Shown here: positions 44,650-56,109 of the stretch, in pieces | How the letters are laid out: the number at the start of each line of letters is the position of its first letter | How positions within the stretch are numbered: the first letter of the stretch is position 1 | Source: Chaetoderma sp. LZ-2023a | Taxonomy: Eukaryota; Mollusca; Caudofoveata; Chaetodermatida; Chaetodermatidae | Length of the DNA: 64,000 bases | Direction of reading: 5' to 3' | Assembly (NCBI GenBank): GCA_034401795.1 | Contig: CM067363.1 | Location: 25,052,714 to 25,116,713 of the forward strand | The notes under the pieces: model-generated | What the model was told of the DNA's origin: nothing | Seen by the model: only the letters and a program-made list of their open reading frames with translations | Databases searched by the model: none | Position numbers and translations under genes: made by a program

Positions 44650-46425
44650 TTGGGGGGCAGTTTCTCCCCATGCCTGGTACGGATCCTGTCCTCGGACAGG
44701 ATTCTGGACTGGTTACCGAGGGGGCCGTCTCGTACGGCCCCCTGGCAGTCCCGTCTGGCTTCGGCCAGACGGGTTTCTGTTTCTCTGCGGCCACCTCCGG
44801 GTGGTCCAGTAGCGGTGGCCGGTCCGTCAGGTGTGGGAGCCGTCCGCCAGGACGGTTCCACGGTTGACTCGTCTAGTGACGACTCTTCGGAGTCTGAAGA
44901 CGAGGAGGCCGAGGAGGAGAGGATGCTGCGGCCCGTGAAGCCGCAGGTGGAGAATATGGAGGTTGATTCCGTCCTAGACGGAACCGGCCTCCATTTGTCT
45001 GGTTTGGCGCAAGCCAGGTCAGCGGCTCCGCCTGTGGCTGAGGCAAATCCGTTACCGTGCACCGGTTCCATGCGGCTTGGTTTGGCACCAGCCGTCACGG
45101 GAATGGGTGTGCCGGGCCGGGCGTGGTACTCACCTATCTCACCTGGTCCGGCAGTCGGACGTGGGGTGCCATGGGCGCCCGTGTCCGGCTATGGTTCCGC
45201 GACTGCTACGGGTCCGTACGGTTTTCCGTGCGGACCTACCCCATGGACCGGAGTGTTTCATGGGGTGGCGGCGGAACCGTGTGGTACCGGAGTGCCTGGC
45301 GTGTCAGCCGTGGCTCCTTGCTGGGAGGCCGTGGCTGGCAGACCCGTGAGCACGTCAACGGGTGACGTGTTTGCGAGGGTGTCTTCATCGGAGGTAGATT
45401 GGTCAGATGCTCTGGTGTGGCTAGCCAGGGTTGACCCGTCTGTGGTTTCGGCCACGGCCGATGAAGATGCGCCCCGTCCGTCGGTTGCGTCGATCAGGAC
45501 GGGGATTTTGCCCGCGGCCCGGATCCAGTCAGTGGGACTGGATCCACGGTTCATAGAATGGTTGGATGCTATTTATAGCAAACAACTGATGACCAAGGGT
45601 CAGCTCCCTGTGGCCTCCAGGGAGGTGCGGGCAAGATGTCGTATTCCGCGGGGGGAATACGACAGGTATGGTGTAGTCCCGTCGGTCACGGAGTGACCGA
45701 TGGGTACTGGGCGTCCAGAGTGCCGTGCCGGGTCACCCCGGTCCGGCACTTGTGGACAAGTCTCAGGTACACCAGGAAGAAGTCCTGTCCCTATGCGATG
45801 AGGGTGTGAGGGCAGCGATGAGCGCTGTCAACCACTCTTATCGTCTCCTTCAGTCGGTGTGGGCTGAAGCGGGGCAGGCCACCCTGTGCCACCTGTGGCG
45901 CTTTCATGTGTCAATCACGGCCTGGTGCTGTCGATGGACGCATTGGCAAGGGTGCAAGCGCGTGTGACGAAATCCAGGAGGCAAATGGTCATTGACCATA
46001 TGCGTCCGGCTACGGCAGTCAGGGAGCGTCTCCTTGGGACACCCCTGACAGGGCCTAGCATCTTCGGTGGCCAAGCGTGGGCCATCTTAGAGGATACCGC
46101 CAGTATCGCGCAGAATCGGTTAGCGGTAAACCTACAGCTAGAGCTAGTGCGACAAGCGCATGCACTAGGGCCTGTGGGGAAACCGCTAACGGGACAACCT
46201 TCAAAGGAGCAGAAGAAGCATAAGGGCAAGGCGAAAGCTAGGCCTGTTGCGACTTCTGCTTCAGCTGGGGTTTCAGAGCCGCCGCCGGCGAAGAAGCCCA
46301 GGAAGGTTGTAGAGGCGCCTACCCTCCCCAATGTTGCTCCTGACCGCCCTAGAGGTGGGAAGGGCAAGGGGAAGGGTAAGGGTAAGGCCTCAAAGGGCGG
46401 ACAGAAGGGGCCGAAGCGTACCTGA
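44650..46425 (+). pseudogene. DIRS 1 gag, main body
   Basis: Pro/Gly/Ser-rich, with an acidic stretch (SSDDSSESEDEEAEEE) and the end RCRIPRGEYDRYGVV, which corresponds to RCRISSDLYQKYGVV in DIRS element 2. After a stop at 45696 the rest lies in shifted frames (45886-46425: LNRLAVNLQLELV-type helix, then a basic KGKGKGKGK tail). It functions as the capsid-like protein of the element. Confidence 0.65.
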
Positions 46426-46594
46426 GGGTACGAAAGCTCCCTTCATATCCGCCTGGACCGCGCCTGTGTGACAGGAACAGCGGTGCCAGTTATACCCGTC
46501 GTGCCTAGAACGAAATGGTTCTCTCTCTCTCATTAAGAAAGAGTGGGGGGGGCGGACTGCGAGCCGGACAACCCCGTTAGACATCGAGGCGTCT

Positions 46595-48400
46595 ATGGTG
46601 GGTGGAAGGCTCATGCGTTTCGTCGAGGCCTGGCAAGGTGTGACGTCAGACAGTCTGGTCCTGGGATGGTTATCCCAGGGTTACATGCCGGAGTGGTGGG
46701 ACTTTCCACCACAAAATCTGTCTTTGGCACCTGTCTGGACACCCGTACCAAGGGAGCCAGACAAGTTAGAAGCCGTTCAAAAGGAAGTGTCGGGTTTGCT
46801 TCCGAAGGGAGAAATAAAACCAGCAAAGCAAAACACTCCAGGCTTCTATTCAAACATGTTCCTTGTCCCCAAGAGCACAGGGGGATGGAGACCCATACTC
46901 AATCTCAGGCCATTAAATTGGTTTATCCATACGCCTCGGTTCCAGATGGAAACGCCGAGGTCGGTAATGCGGGATTGAGGAAAGGAATGTGGTGTGTATC
47001 GATCGATCTGATAAATGCATATTTCCACATTCCTATGAATCGGAGTTGGCACAGGTTTCTGAGATTTGCATTTCAGAATCAAGTATGGGAGTTTACAGTC
47101 TCCCGTTTGGCCTGTCGACAGCTCCGAGGGTTTTCACAAGAGTGGTCCTTGCGGTGACAGCGTTTCTCAGAAAAGAGAACGTGGCGCTACACACCTACAT
47201 AGACGACTGGCTGCTTAAGGCAGACTCGGCAGCCAGGTTGAACGTGGATACTGCTCTGACTCTGAAGTTACTTTCAGATCTATGCTGCATAGTCAACGAG
47301 GAGAAATCCGAGTTGACGCCCACTCAACGTTTCGTTTATTTGGGGATGCGATTCGACCTCGAGGAGGGCAGGGTTTACCCGTCAGAGCCCAGAGTGGTGT
47401 CTCTGTTAGCCATCCTCAAGAGTTTTCGAGTGGGAAACCACATTCAAGGCGAGGCGGTTCCTTCAGATACTGGGCATGATGGTCTCCATGGAGCAGGTTA
47501 TCCCGTACGATGCTCTAATGCGAAGGCCTATCCAGTTGTATCTGATGTCTCTGTGGAAACAGAGAACAGAACCCCTGTCAAAACTGTTGCCAGTTTTGGA
47601 GCCGATAATATCGCATCTTCTATGGTGGAAACAGCGTCAGAATCTCCTATTAGGGGTTTTGCTGCACCTACCCCGCCCCCAGCTGTCTGTCTACACGGAT
47701 GCATCGCTGGAAGGGTGGGGTGCCTGCCTGGGAGAACCAGGTCTCGGGCACATGGACTCTCCCGGAGAGTCAGCTGCATATCAATCTGTTGGAAATGATG
47801 GCAGTGGAACTGGCGTTGGAAGAGTTCCTTCCGATGATCAGGGGCAGGGTGATATTGATACGGTCGGTCAATTCGACAGTAGTATCATATATAAATCGCC
47901 AAGGCGGGACCAGGTCGCCCACTCTGTGTATCAGGGTGTGGCACTTGATTCAATGGTGCAGGAATTACTCGGTTGTTTTGAAAGCAGCTCGTATTCCTGG
48001 CTGATTGAACATTCTGGCGGATGCTTTGTCTCGCAGACAGAGAATCCTGCCAACAGAATGGTCCCTCAACCCTCCAGTTCTGCGACGGATCTTCGAGCAT
48101 TGGGGCAAACCCAACGTGGACTTGTTCGCCACAAAGGAAAATGCTCAAATCATGACATATGTCTCGCCGATTACAGATCCAAATGCCGTCGATACAGACG
48201 CTCTGGCGATAAGCTGGAGAGGGATGCACGCTTACGCGTACCCATCCACCATTCTTCTACCGAAGGTATTGGTGAAGGTCAGGGAGGAACCGTGTCTGGT
48301 CCTGCTAATAGCGCCGTATTGGCCGAGCAGGGCGTGGTTCACGGATCTTCTAGATCTGCTGGTGGAAAATCCTGTGCAGTTGCCCGAGATTCCGAACATA
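46595..48400 (+). pseudogene. DIRS 1 reverse transcriptase and RNase H, frameshifted
   Basis: Motifs in order, each in its own frame: FLVPKSTGGWRPILNLRPLN (46.87 kb), SIDLINAYFHIP (47.0 kb), FGLSTAPRVFT and the catalytic YIDDWLLKAD (47.19 kb), FVYLGMRFDLE, then RNase H (VYTDASLEGWGACLG at 47.69 kb; HINLLEMMAVELAL), then HWGKPNVDLFATKENAQ and the DALAISW region at 48.1-48.2 kb. These copy RNA to DNA and remove RNA. The catalytic DD of the transcriptase is kept, but at least four frame changes and a TGA at 48002 (before LNILADALSR) inactivate it. Confidence 0.9.
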
Positions 48401-49476
48401 ATCTCCCAGGCCAAGGGACGCTTCCTACACGAGCGTCCCGAAATGTTCAATGACTGCGTGGATGTTATCAAACAACGTTCCACGTCGGAAGGCTTTTCTC
48501 GACAGGCTGCTGATTTCATCGCGGCTGCGAGAAGGAGGTCAACCTTCAAGTCATATAACAACAAGGTTAACAGATTTGCAGATTGGTGTGAAGAAAAGGG
48601 TATTGATACCTTTCAATCCACTATCAGCAAATAGCAGACTTTCTCTGTGAGCTGTTCTTTTGAGGACTAGCTCCCGTCACAGTTGCTGGATACAAGTCAG
48701 CTTTGGCATCAGTTATCCCTTGTCTAGCCAACAGGGATAGTCCAGAGGTGGCCCAGTTAAATGTGATGTTGAAGGGAATGAGCAATCTCCGACCGAGACA
48801 ACCGGTAGTCATTCCAGCCTGGAGTCTATCTTTAGTGCTTAATGTACTGGCCAAGCACCCTTTCGAACCGTTGCGTTCGGCTAGTCTAAAGCATTTGACT
48901 CTAAAGGCGGTCTTTCTATTGGCAGCTTCCTCAGCTAGAAGGCGCAGTGAGATCCATGCGCTTTCGGCAGAGAGGAACCGATTTATTGTTTCTGGAGAAG
49001 GTCTGCGTCTTCTGCCAAGAGCAGAGGTTATGTCAAAGAACCAATCTTTGAGATATCCCGGCAAACCGATCATTATACCGAAGTTAACTAGGTTTGATCG
49101 TGATGCCAGTGTTTGGTGCCCAGTCCGTGCTTTGACTAAGTACAAGAAATGGACTGACTCGTTACGGTCGAACGATAGACATCTGTGGATCTGCCATAAT
49201 AAGTCTTATGGCGCCGCATCCATGGATACTATCTCTCGTTTGGTGGTCGAATGCATTCAGACTACTCACGAGATGGCGACTGGGCACCAGGTGCAAGGCG
49301 TAAGGGCAGACAATGTCAGAGGAATAGCCGCCTCGACCGCCCTTTACAATGGTGTTCCGTTATAGGACATCATGGCCGTTGCACAATGGCACTGTGAGTC
49401 CTCATTCACGGATTACTATATGAGGGATGTGTCAGACTCAGCCAATCCACTCGCTTTAGCTGTTTTGAAACGATAG
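48401..49476 (+). pseudogene. DIRS 1 tyrosine recombinase
   Basis: An N-terminal SAM-like part (FSRQAADFIAAARRRSTFKS) is followed by two stops (48632, 48662) and the frame from 48703: VIPAWSLSLVLNVLAKHPFE, SARRRSEIHAL (catalytic Arg), then RADNVRGIAAS where the family has His-X-X-Arg, and, after a TAG at 49363, AQWHCESSFTDYYMRD with the nucleophile Tyr. His of the H-X-X-R box is replaced by Asn. The enzyme would join the DNA circle to the target. Confidence 0.88.
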
Positions 49477-50085
49477 TTAGTGACCACACTGCTTTTCCCC
49501 TTTTCTCACTTCGGTAAGAAAAGAACCTAAAGCAGGCATGGTCAGGCGAGAGGATGTCAACCAGATTGTGTCACTGATGGCCGAACCGGTGATTGGTTGG
49601 AGGCGGTACATCTGAAGTCCTGTTATCATAAGGTAATTCAACAAGTGAGAGTTTTTTGTATTATGTATATGTATCATGTTCATTCATCTTATATATTCAT
49701 GCTCATTCCCAGGCTAATACAAGCGATATGCAGGGAGTAGTTAACCCTCTTGGCATATTGGTGTTTCAGGCGAGATACATGTTCGTTAGTTCTCTCCCTT
49801 TTCTTAGGAGGAAAAAGGGGAGGGGGCTGTGACGCGAATGTGATTCGGTTCCGTGAACTTGACGGTCCTTTTAGGTCTCCGTTAGTCAAGTTTGAAGTCT
49901 AAAATCTTTCTCCAAGGGGCAAAATTAGCATGTATGGCTTGCCCCTTCCCACCAGGTTACTGATCAAATCTGGTGTATATCAGAAGTAACAGAATGGTGA
50001 GTATTGATCGAAGGAGAATGCAGGAAATGTCAATTTCCCTTTCTCCGAGATCTAACAATACTCACCATTCTGTTACGGACCCAGC
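49477..50085. repeat. DIRS 1 3' untranslated region and internal complementary region
   Basis: AT-mixed sequence, then at 49990-50085 GGTGAGTATTGATCGAAGG next to GCAGGAAATGTCAATTTCC and ACAATACTCACCATTCTG. This contains complements of both element ends side by side. Confidence 0.88.
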
Positions 50086-50124
50086 CTCCCAGCCCCACGG
50101 AGGCAAGCCATAGTTTTCTCTTGT

Positions 50125-50324
50125 TTGGTGGCTATGCAAACAATATGAGCTCTATGGTAAACGGGTACTCGGCAGTGGGGAGCCGAGTACCCGGTTCCCA
50201 GGAGTCGGTAAAGCTTTCTAAGTCTATAATCCTAGAGCCGCTGTCAAGGCCAGCTGTATATCAGAAGTAACAGAATGGTGAGTATTGTTAGATCTCGGAG
50301 AAAGGGAAATTGACATTTCCTGCA
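50125..50324. repeat. Right inverted terminal repeat of DIRS element 1
   Basis: GAGCTCTATGGTAAACGGGT ... CAGAAGTAACAGAATGGTG then the right-only extension GTTAGATCTCGGAGAAAGG to TTTCCTGCA. Confidence 0.88.
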
Positions 50325-50870
50325 TTTTGTGCCTGATTTAAGATATTGCATCGGTAGCCACAGCTTGGATATATAGTGGTCTATTAGAGTATTGCCCAGA
50401 AGGAGGAAGTCTATTTTGGTGGAACATATTCTTCTAAACCTTAGCATTTGTCTCAGTGGGCTTGCTTTTTTGCAGGCCCTGGGGTGGGCTGTGTTGTACT
50501 ACAGGTAACCGTGGGTGTCGGTTGGCTTGGTGTATAGGCTGAACGAGATTGGTTCATTATCTGAATGTATCACTTTGGTGTCCGAGAAAGATAGGACTAT
50601 ATATGAGATGTCTGCTTTGAATTTAATGGAGTTGTTTTCTCCATTCATATATTCTAGGAAAATGTCACGTTTCTCTCTTGATCCCAGGTCATATGTCGTC
50701 TATCACAATATATCTGAGGTAGAGGCTTGGTTGGAAGGGAGCCTTCTTGAGTAAGGGGTCTTCTAGGTTGCCCGTGAAGATACAGGCATAGGTACACAGC
50801 GCTCGATTTTAACACAAACCAGTTAACCCAACCATAGTAGAATTTCATATGGGTTAGTAAAACTACACCT
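50325..50870. other. Older sequence split by DIRS element 1 (right flank)
   Basis: Continues the flank broken at 43220. It holds weak minus-strand frames (50654-50848) and a plus frame 50515-50754. A Y-V-V-Y-H-N reading near 50695-50712 was tested as the missing FAS1 exon and rejected on phase. Confidence 0.4.
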
Positions 50871-51005
50871 ACACTAACCCATCAGGGTTAGTAATGCTCT
50901 CAAAAGAGGAAATACGAAAAACACTTATAATGTCATTACATGTACATTGTATGTTCAGTACCCATGAAAAATTGACAAAAGAACAGATTTTTTGCTACCT
51001 TCAAT

Positions 51006-51104
51006 GCTTTGTTGAATATTTTGATATTAATTTGTCTGGAAAGCTGTTGCTAAGGCAGCAACAGCTTTCCAGACAAATTAATTTCAAAATATTCAACAGC
51101 TTCT
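51006..51104. repeat. Foldback family 1 copy, nearly perfect palindrome
   Basis: GTTGAATATTTTGATATTAATTTG with TCTGGAAAGCTGTTGCTAAG, then GGCAGCAACAGCTTTCCAGA and CAAATTAATTTCAAAATATTC. The GTCTGG / CCAGAC pair differs from the GACTGG / CCAGTC pair of other copies on both arms at once. Confidence 0.92.
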
Positions 51105-51491
51105 CCATATGGTTGCCTTGAAAATGGGTTTTATAGGGATCCATCTGTGAATGGATTAAAGAAGTGATCAGCTTTGAACTTACAAACATTGGGTTAGTGA
51201 AATTTGCTGCGGGATAGTAAAATCAACGATGCACTATCCTGCCTGGGTTAGTGGAAAAAATCCTTAAAATCTGCCCCTGGGTACATGCAGATTTACTGTC
51301 CAGTGCCTGTACATGTACATTGTATCTTCACAGCCAACCTAGAAGAAAATCTACTCAAGAAGGCTGAGGGTCTGCAATCACTGATTGTTCTTCTTTTAAT
51401 ATGGAAGGAAACATGTTTTCAGTCTGAGCGGTGTTATCCTGTCATGCATGTGCACTGATTTCTCATTATTTTCAGTGCTCTCTTCCTACAG

Positions 51492-51579
51492 TACAAGCAG
51501 ATTCCAGGATAACTCAGAATTTGGGAGTTTTGAGAATCAACATAATGTGAAACTATGGATCGCTAAGAAGAAACGGAAT
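51492..51579 (+). CDS. FAS1 (fasciclin) domain gene, exon c
   Basis: Acceptor CTCTTCCTACAG (or TTATTTTCAG at 51475) and donor GTAAGC at 51580. It encodes SRFQDNSEFGSFENQ then HNVKLWIAKKKRN, the middle strand region of a FAS1 domain. It ends at phase 0 and exon d starts at phase 0 with DRYGMSQYYVNGAMIV, so the junction reads KKKRN-DRYGM, a fitting sequence. The 5' side (phase 2 for 51492, phase 1 for 51476) does not match the phase 0 end of exon b, so at least one exon of 3n+2 (or 3n+1) bases is missing between them. Confidence 0.72.
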
Positions 51580-51654
51580 GTAAGCTTTAAAAACATTTTA
51601 TCCCCATACAACATGGCATATGCATATATATAATTCATGTACAGTTCCCATATA

Positions 51655-52025
51655 ATTCACCTTTCCAGAGGACCCACCCATCATATGACGTCATAATGAA
51701 CTGCATGATATGTACAATGACATCATAATGAATGACGTCGATAAGTATGTCACGAACGCATATTTGAAGACGGTCTATACGTTGTTGTACAAATTGTTTG
51801 CTTTTACTATTTAATAAATATTCTGTTGAATATTTCGAAACTAATTTGACTGGGCACCCAGTCAAATTAGTTACAAAATATCCATAAGCTTCCCTGTATA
51901 ATTTTCAGGAAATTGACAGTTAGGTCATTTGGGAATCAATCAATCCCAACACGGTGAGGTGTGGGTGGAGCTTAGCTAGTGATGGGCGGGGCATAGCAAA
52001 AAATGGAAAGGTCCGTTATTCAACT
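51655..52025. repeat. CTTTCCAG-ended repeat, nearly complete copy
   Basis: AATTCACCTTTCCAGAGGA to AAATGGAAAGGTCCG, containing ATATGACGTCATAATG, TGACGTCGATAAG, a short foldback (51825-51890: CTAATTTGACTGGG / CCCAGTCAAATTAG) and GGGTGGAGCTTAGC. It parallels 40800-41205 throughout. Confidence 0.8.
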
Positions 52026-52073
52026 TTGTGTTAAGTTTTGCGTTTTCTCAACGTGGCAAGTTCGGACACGTAA

Positions 52074-52499
52074 CAGGGTTAGTACAAACTTGAAAAGCCC
52101 TTGAATTTTGGCATCTGCCTTGAAAACGCTTGCATTTGAAATTTGTCTTGAAAAGTACTGGAATTTCACCCATCCGCCTTGAAAAGCCCTTGAAAATCAA
52201 CATTTCCTCCCATGCGATTTTTACTGTCTACAAAATGTTCATGTACATCGGTAAATAAAGATTTAAGAAAAATTTGATTGGCAATTTGACTAGCAAAATC
52301 TGACAGGAACCGAGTAAGTTCCAAAATTCAAACTAATTTGAAAGGTTCTAAAGGTAAGCTGCATGAAATTTTGCGCCAGTGTCATATCCTCACTTTGTCC
52401 GGGATGCTGGTTCTCAGCCCTTGAGAATTCAACTTTTTTAGTCTTGCAAGTCCTTGAAAAGTCCTTGAATAAGAAAACCTGCCAACTGTATGAACCCTG
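52074..52499. mobile_element. Possible non-autonomous hAT-like element
   Basis: Ends CAGGGTTAGTACAAACTTG and CCAACTGTATGAACCCTG, with many CTTGAAAA-type internal repeats in both orientations (CCTTGAAAAGTCCTTGAA). No matching 8-base target duplication is visible (ACACGTAA against TGTACATG), so this is tentative. Confidence 0.5.
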
Positions 52500-52689
52500 T
52501 GTACATGTAAGTTGGTTAATTTGAGCGTTTAAAAAAATATAAATTTAACTCTTTAACGGCCAACCGAAGAAAAATTTGATGCTGCAGTTTCTGGTCCGCT
52601 TGATTACTCAGCGGTTATTATACTTGACTTAACTCATTATCTGACTACTACAAGCCACCAGAGAATAATTTCAATGGGATATAACTCTG

Positions 52690-52800
52690 AACCAGCTGAA
52701 GGTTTTGAAAACAATTTGACTGATAGTTGTTGGTGGCTTAGCACCAATAAGCCACTTACAACTTTCAGTCAAATTGTTTTCAAACTATTCAGCAATTCCA
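52690..52800. repeat. Foldback family 1 copy (GTTGTTGGTGGCT centre)
   Basis: TTTTGAAAACAATTTGACTG and CAGTCAAATTGTTTTCAAAC arms; centre ATAGTTGTTGGTGGCTTAG / CACTTACAACTTTC partly rearranged. Confidence 0.78.
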
Positions 52801-53268
52801 GCGGTAAACCCCATGATGTAGTCTGGCGAAATTCAGCAGACCGGCAGTTAAACCTAGAGATCAGACATGCATTTGAATTAGTGCAAACATTTTCTATTTC
52901 ATTTTAAATATTTTGATTAAGTTATTGAACCAAAATTGGTCATGTGACAGAATTAACCTTTTCGACAGATAGAAAAGGATTATTTCACATCAAGAGTATA
53001 CTTACCACCCTGATACTTCATGATATTTCCTAAATATCGACCTAGCTTCAATAATACTCAGAATTAAAAAGAAACCGCACCCAGTGGGCAGGTTACACAA
53101 CTGACAGTCCAGCGGATGTGCAGCCCAAACTCGCACATGCGCGGGGCTGACTCATTTTCTTCTTAATATATTGACCTGCCATTGCAACACGCTTTCTAGC
53201 CTTGCTTTTGCTTTGTATCTTTTTGAAGCTTTGAGTTGTTTTGCAACTTGTTTTGACTGAATATTAGT

Positions 53269-53319
53269 ATGTCTGACACTGCCAAGTCGCCGGAGGATGC
53301 TCCAGGTCCAAGCCATCAG
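53269..53319 (+). CDS. DIRS 2 gag, first exon
   Basis: Encodes MSDTAKSPEDAPGPSHQ and is followed by GTGTAC at 53320. The acceptor TGTGTCTTTTCAG lies at 54103, and both sides are at phase 0 (SHQ then RVIENKCPSC). The intron is about 784 bp. It is the counterpart of the short exon in element 1. Confidence 0.65.
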
Positions 53320-54103
53320 GTGTACTTTAGTATATTTATGGATACAAAATTTGCGTGTTGACTCGGATGGTATTTCCGGGATTCGCACTATCTCGTGGAT
53401 ACGTCTTTATTAGGCTAGCTCTTCAATGGGGGAGGCCTATATATTAGCTAATGCATGTTGTGCTTTATTTTTCAGACACGAGCTGATATTTGAAGGGTAT
53501 GCTTTTATTTTAAACAATATTTATACTTGGTTTCTGGATCCTTCTAATTTATTATGAGTTTGCTGAGGTAAATATTACCATAAGAAGTAATTTTTCCGCA
53601 TTCTCCCCCCACCACAGGGGTTTGGACTCAGGATCAGGTATTCCTGTGTTGTTATCAGACTTCACTCGTCCTCAGAAGTCATCTTATGAGGATATTTAGG
53701 AGAGAGAAAAAATTTCAATCATTCTATTTCTAAATATTTTTAGAAGTTTTTTGACTGAGTGTTGAGTTATTTATCTCTCTTGATGGTTTGCATAGGTTCA
53801 TTGTGTTTATAAAGTTAAATTACTTATGAATCTTTGTTTTGAGCTGTGAAGTTCAAAGAAGTTCGCCTCTCAAGTATTCAAGTTCAATTCTTATGTGAAA
53901 AAATCCCTTGTCTTCTTAAAGAAGTATAACATGGTTTTAGGATTTGTTTACTTTTTGTCAGGCCTATATCTTTTTCTATGGGCCTGGCTTATCTGTCATT
54001 TGATGGTCAAAAGATTTTCCTTATGGATCTTATTAGCCTTCTGCAATTGGTTTTTTGGTTCGTCATAACTAAAAACTAATTGTTTCCGTTTGTGTCTTTT
54101 CAG

Positions 54104-55070
54104 AGGGTTATTGAGAACAAATGCCCTTCCTGCCACCGTTTTGTGAAGGCCCTCTTTTTCCCTCATGACTGCACTAGGTGCAGTATGTGCGCGCCTCTTC
54201 TAAATTGCCATGTGTGAGTTGTGGCCGGTGGAGGTGTTGACTGGTTTCTTAAATCAGCAGGTAAAAGACTGGGCGGCAGACAAGAAGAGGCGTCTGGAAA
54301 AGGAATGTGGTAAGAAGAGCAAGGCATCCATGCCAGACATGGAGGCCTTCCGTCTTGAAATGATGGGAGAAATGAAGAGGACGATCACGGATCTTGTCCC
54401 GGAGTTGCTTCGCAGCTTGCTTCCCGGGTCAGGTTCGTCATCATCTTCTTCATTTTCTCCGGGACAGAGTGTTCCCGTCTCTGGGTCTGGTTCTCTTAGC
54501 AAACCAGTTTTCGTTATAGACCCAGAGATGGCTTCCGTTGGTCCGGCGCTGAGGCTTGCCTCGCCCGTGGACCCGGGAGCGAAAGCCATGGCCTCGGGCG
54601 CTCGCTTTTCAAGTGCTCTAGAGCAGCCTAAGGCTAAGGGTATCAGCACCTCACGCGAGGCCCCTCCTGCCCAGGCCGAGCTTGATCCCTTTTCAAGCTT
54701 GGTGTCTAATCTTTCTGGGCAGGAAGAAGAGGACACTCTGTTATGGCCTACCGATGAGTCGATGGCCATGGAAATGGATTCCCAGTGGGGGCCCATGGGT
54801 GACCTTTTCCATGGAACCACTTCTTCGAGAGTGGGTTTCACGGCTCAACGGCTAGGAGCCTATGGCCGTCCATACCGTATCCCTCGGCTTGCCGAGAGTT
54901 ACCGTGAGGAAGGCCCGGACTGTGACGTCATGTTTTTAGACCCCCATGACACTGTAGATCCGGCTCCTGGAATAGCCACGGCGCAAGCCATGCCGGCCCT
55001 TGCAGGTCTGTATGGCTTCCCTGGCTATCCAGGAGTATCTTCAGCTCCGGCCATACCCCACCAGTGAATG
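54104..55070 (+). pseudogene. DIRS 2 gag, Cys-rich part and following region
   Basis: RVIENKCPSCHRFVKALF, then CTRCSMC and NCH in the first frame, then one missing base near 54213 and CELWPVEVLTGFLNQQVKDW in the next. The Cys-X2-Cys-His-X-Phe-Val ... Cys-X2-Cys ... Cys-X2-Cys-X2-Trp order equals element 1. The 54210-55067 frame goes on with an LEXXXX coiled region, a Ser-rich linker and a Pro/Ala-rich tail. Confidence 0.7.
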
Positions 55071-55964
55071 TGGTTGAGGACGACGAAGGCCCTAGGCTCG
55101 TCGAACATTCACAGGTGGCCACCGAGGAAGACTGGTTAGATGCTTGCCAATGGCTGGTGAACATCAAGCCGGAACTCCAGGTGGATCCACCGGCTTCCCA
55201 GCGACCAGCACCCGTGGTTGGGAGGGAAACCAGTGATGAGCACCATGCCATCTCTGCCGTATGCAGAGCATATCGTTGATATGTTCGCTGCGGCAGAGAC
55301 GGCCATTATGCCGAAAGGACGCCTTGCGAAGGCCCCTCGTTGGGTGGCACGGCGCTGCCGTATAAGTTCTGATCTATATCAGAAGTATGGCGTCGTTCCA
55401 AAGCCTTGCACGGATGACCGTGCAGCTTTGGGCGAAGACACACGGCCTGGGTCCCAGTCTGACATGGGACCCTTGTGCTCTAGCACCCTGCACAACGCTA
55501 ATTCCGCGCTGCGGGACATGGAGGAAAGTACGAAACGAGCCATCTCGGCTCTCTCGCACATTTCCCAGCTGCTACAGGGGGTAGTAGCAGCATCCGTGGC
55601 CCGCCAAACTTCTCCTCTTGCAGTCCAGAGAGCCATCCAGGATGGCATTAACCTGGCTCTGGACTGCATGATGAGATCCGTAACAAGGAGTTTACGGGCG
55701 AGGTACACTTTTTCCCGTGACAATTTGTGCCCCTCGCAGGACCTGTACAATCAGCTTCTTTGGACGCCGATGGCAGGTCCAGGGTTGTTTGGAGGTGAAG
55801 GATACCTGCACCTCCAACAAACCGTAAACCTGGTGAACAACCAGAGGGCGCTGCGAGAGCCGTTTGAAGTGCTCTGCAGGGAGCGTGTTCGAGCAGCGCC
55901 CCCTGCCTTCCATCCTCAGCAGGCTAGAGGTGGTGGTGGCCTTGTCAGAGGCCAACCACCTTAG
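55064..55964 (+). pseudogene. DIRS 2 gag, C-terminal body
   Basis: Two overlapping frames (55064-55279 and 55218-55964) hold EDWLDACQWLVNIKPEL, RCRISSDLYQKYGVVPK and a helical region (ALSHISQLLQGVVAASVARQ ... YLHLQQTVNLVNNQ). It ends in a Gly/Arg-rich tail. Matches the 45.6-46.4 kb part of element 1. Confidence 0.65.
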
Positions 55965-56109
55965 CAGCATTGGCCATGGCAACGATAGCCTAAGCCAGCT
56001 AGGGGGGAGCGCAGGCTCCTCCAGCGCAACCTGCCAGACAGCCTGTGTACCGAGGTGCGCGTGGCGCTGGTAGAGGAGCACAGGGTTCTGGTCGTGGGAG
56101 CCGAACCTG

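Larger units (their letters stand above)
43221..50324 (+). mobile_element. DIRS-type retrotransposon 1, about 7.1 kb
   Basis: The left end TTCTCCTTCGATCAATACTCACC (43221) and the right end GGTGAGTATTGTTAGATCTC ... GACATTTCCTGCA (to about 50324) have inverted terminal repeats of about 150 bp (43240-43395 against 50125-50285). An internal complementary region at about 49990-50085 joins the reverse complements of the two outer ends (TTGATCGAAGGAGAA then TGCAGGAAATGTC), the signature of DIRS circle-type replication. Coding order gag, reverse transcriptase, RNase H, methylase-like region, tyrosine recombinase. No target duplication, as expected for recombinase insertion. All ORFs carry lesions. 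Confidence 0.93.

Noticed and set aside
50688-50718. Candidate missing FAS1 exon reading Y-V-V-Y-H-N
   Set aside because: The acceptor-donor pair gives 31 bases (3n+1) and the wrong entry phase for exon b; the frame also belongs to the DIRS flank sequence.
52074-52499. Certain hAT MITE
   Set aside because: The ends look right but no 8-base duplication is present, so it was kept only as a tentative feature.
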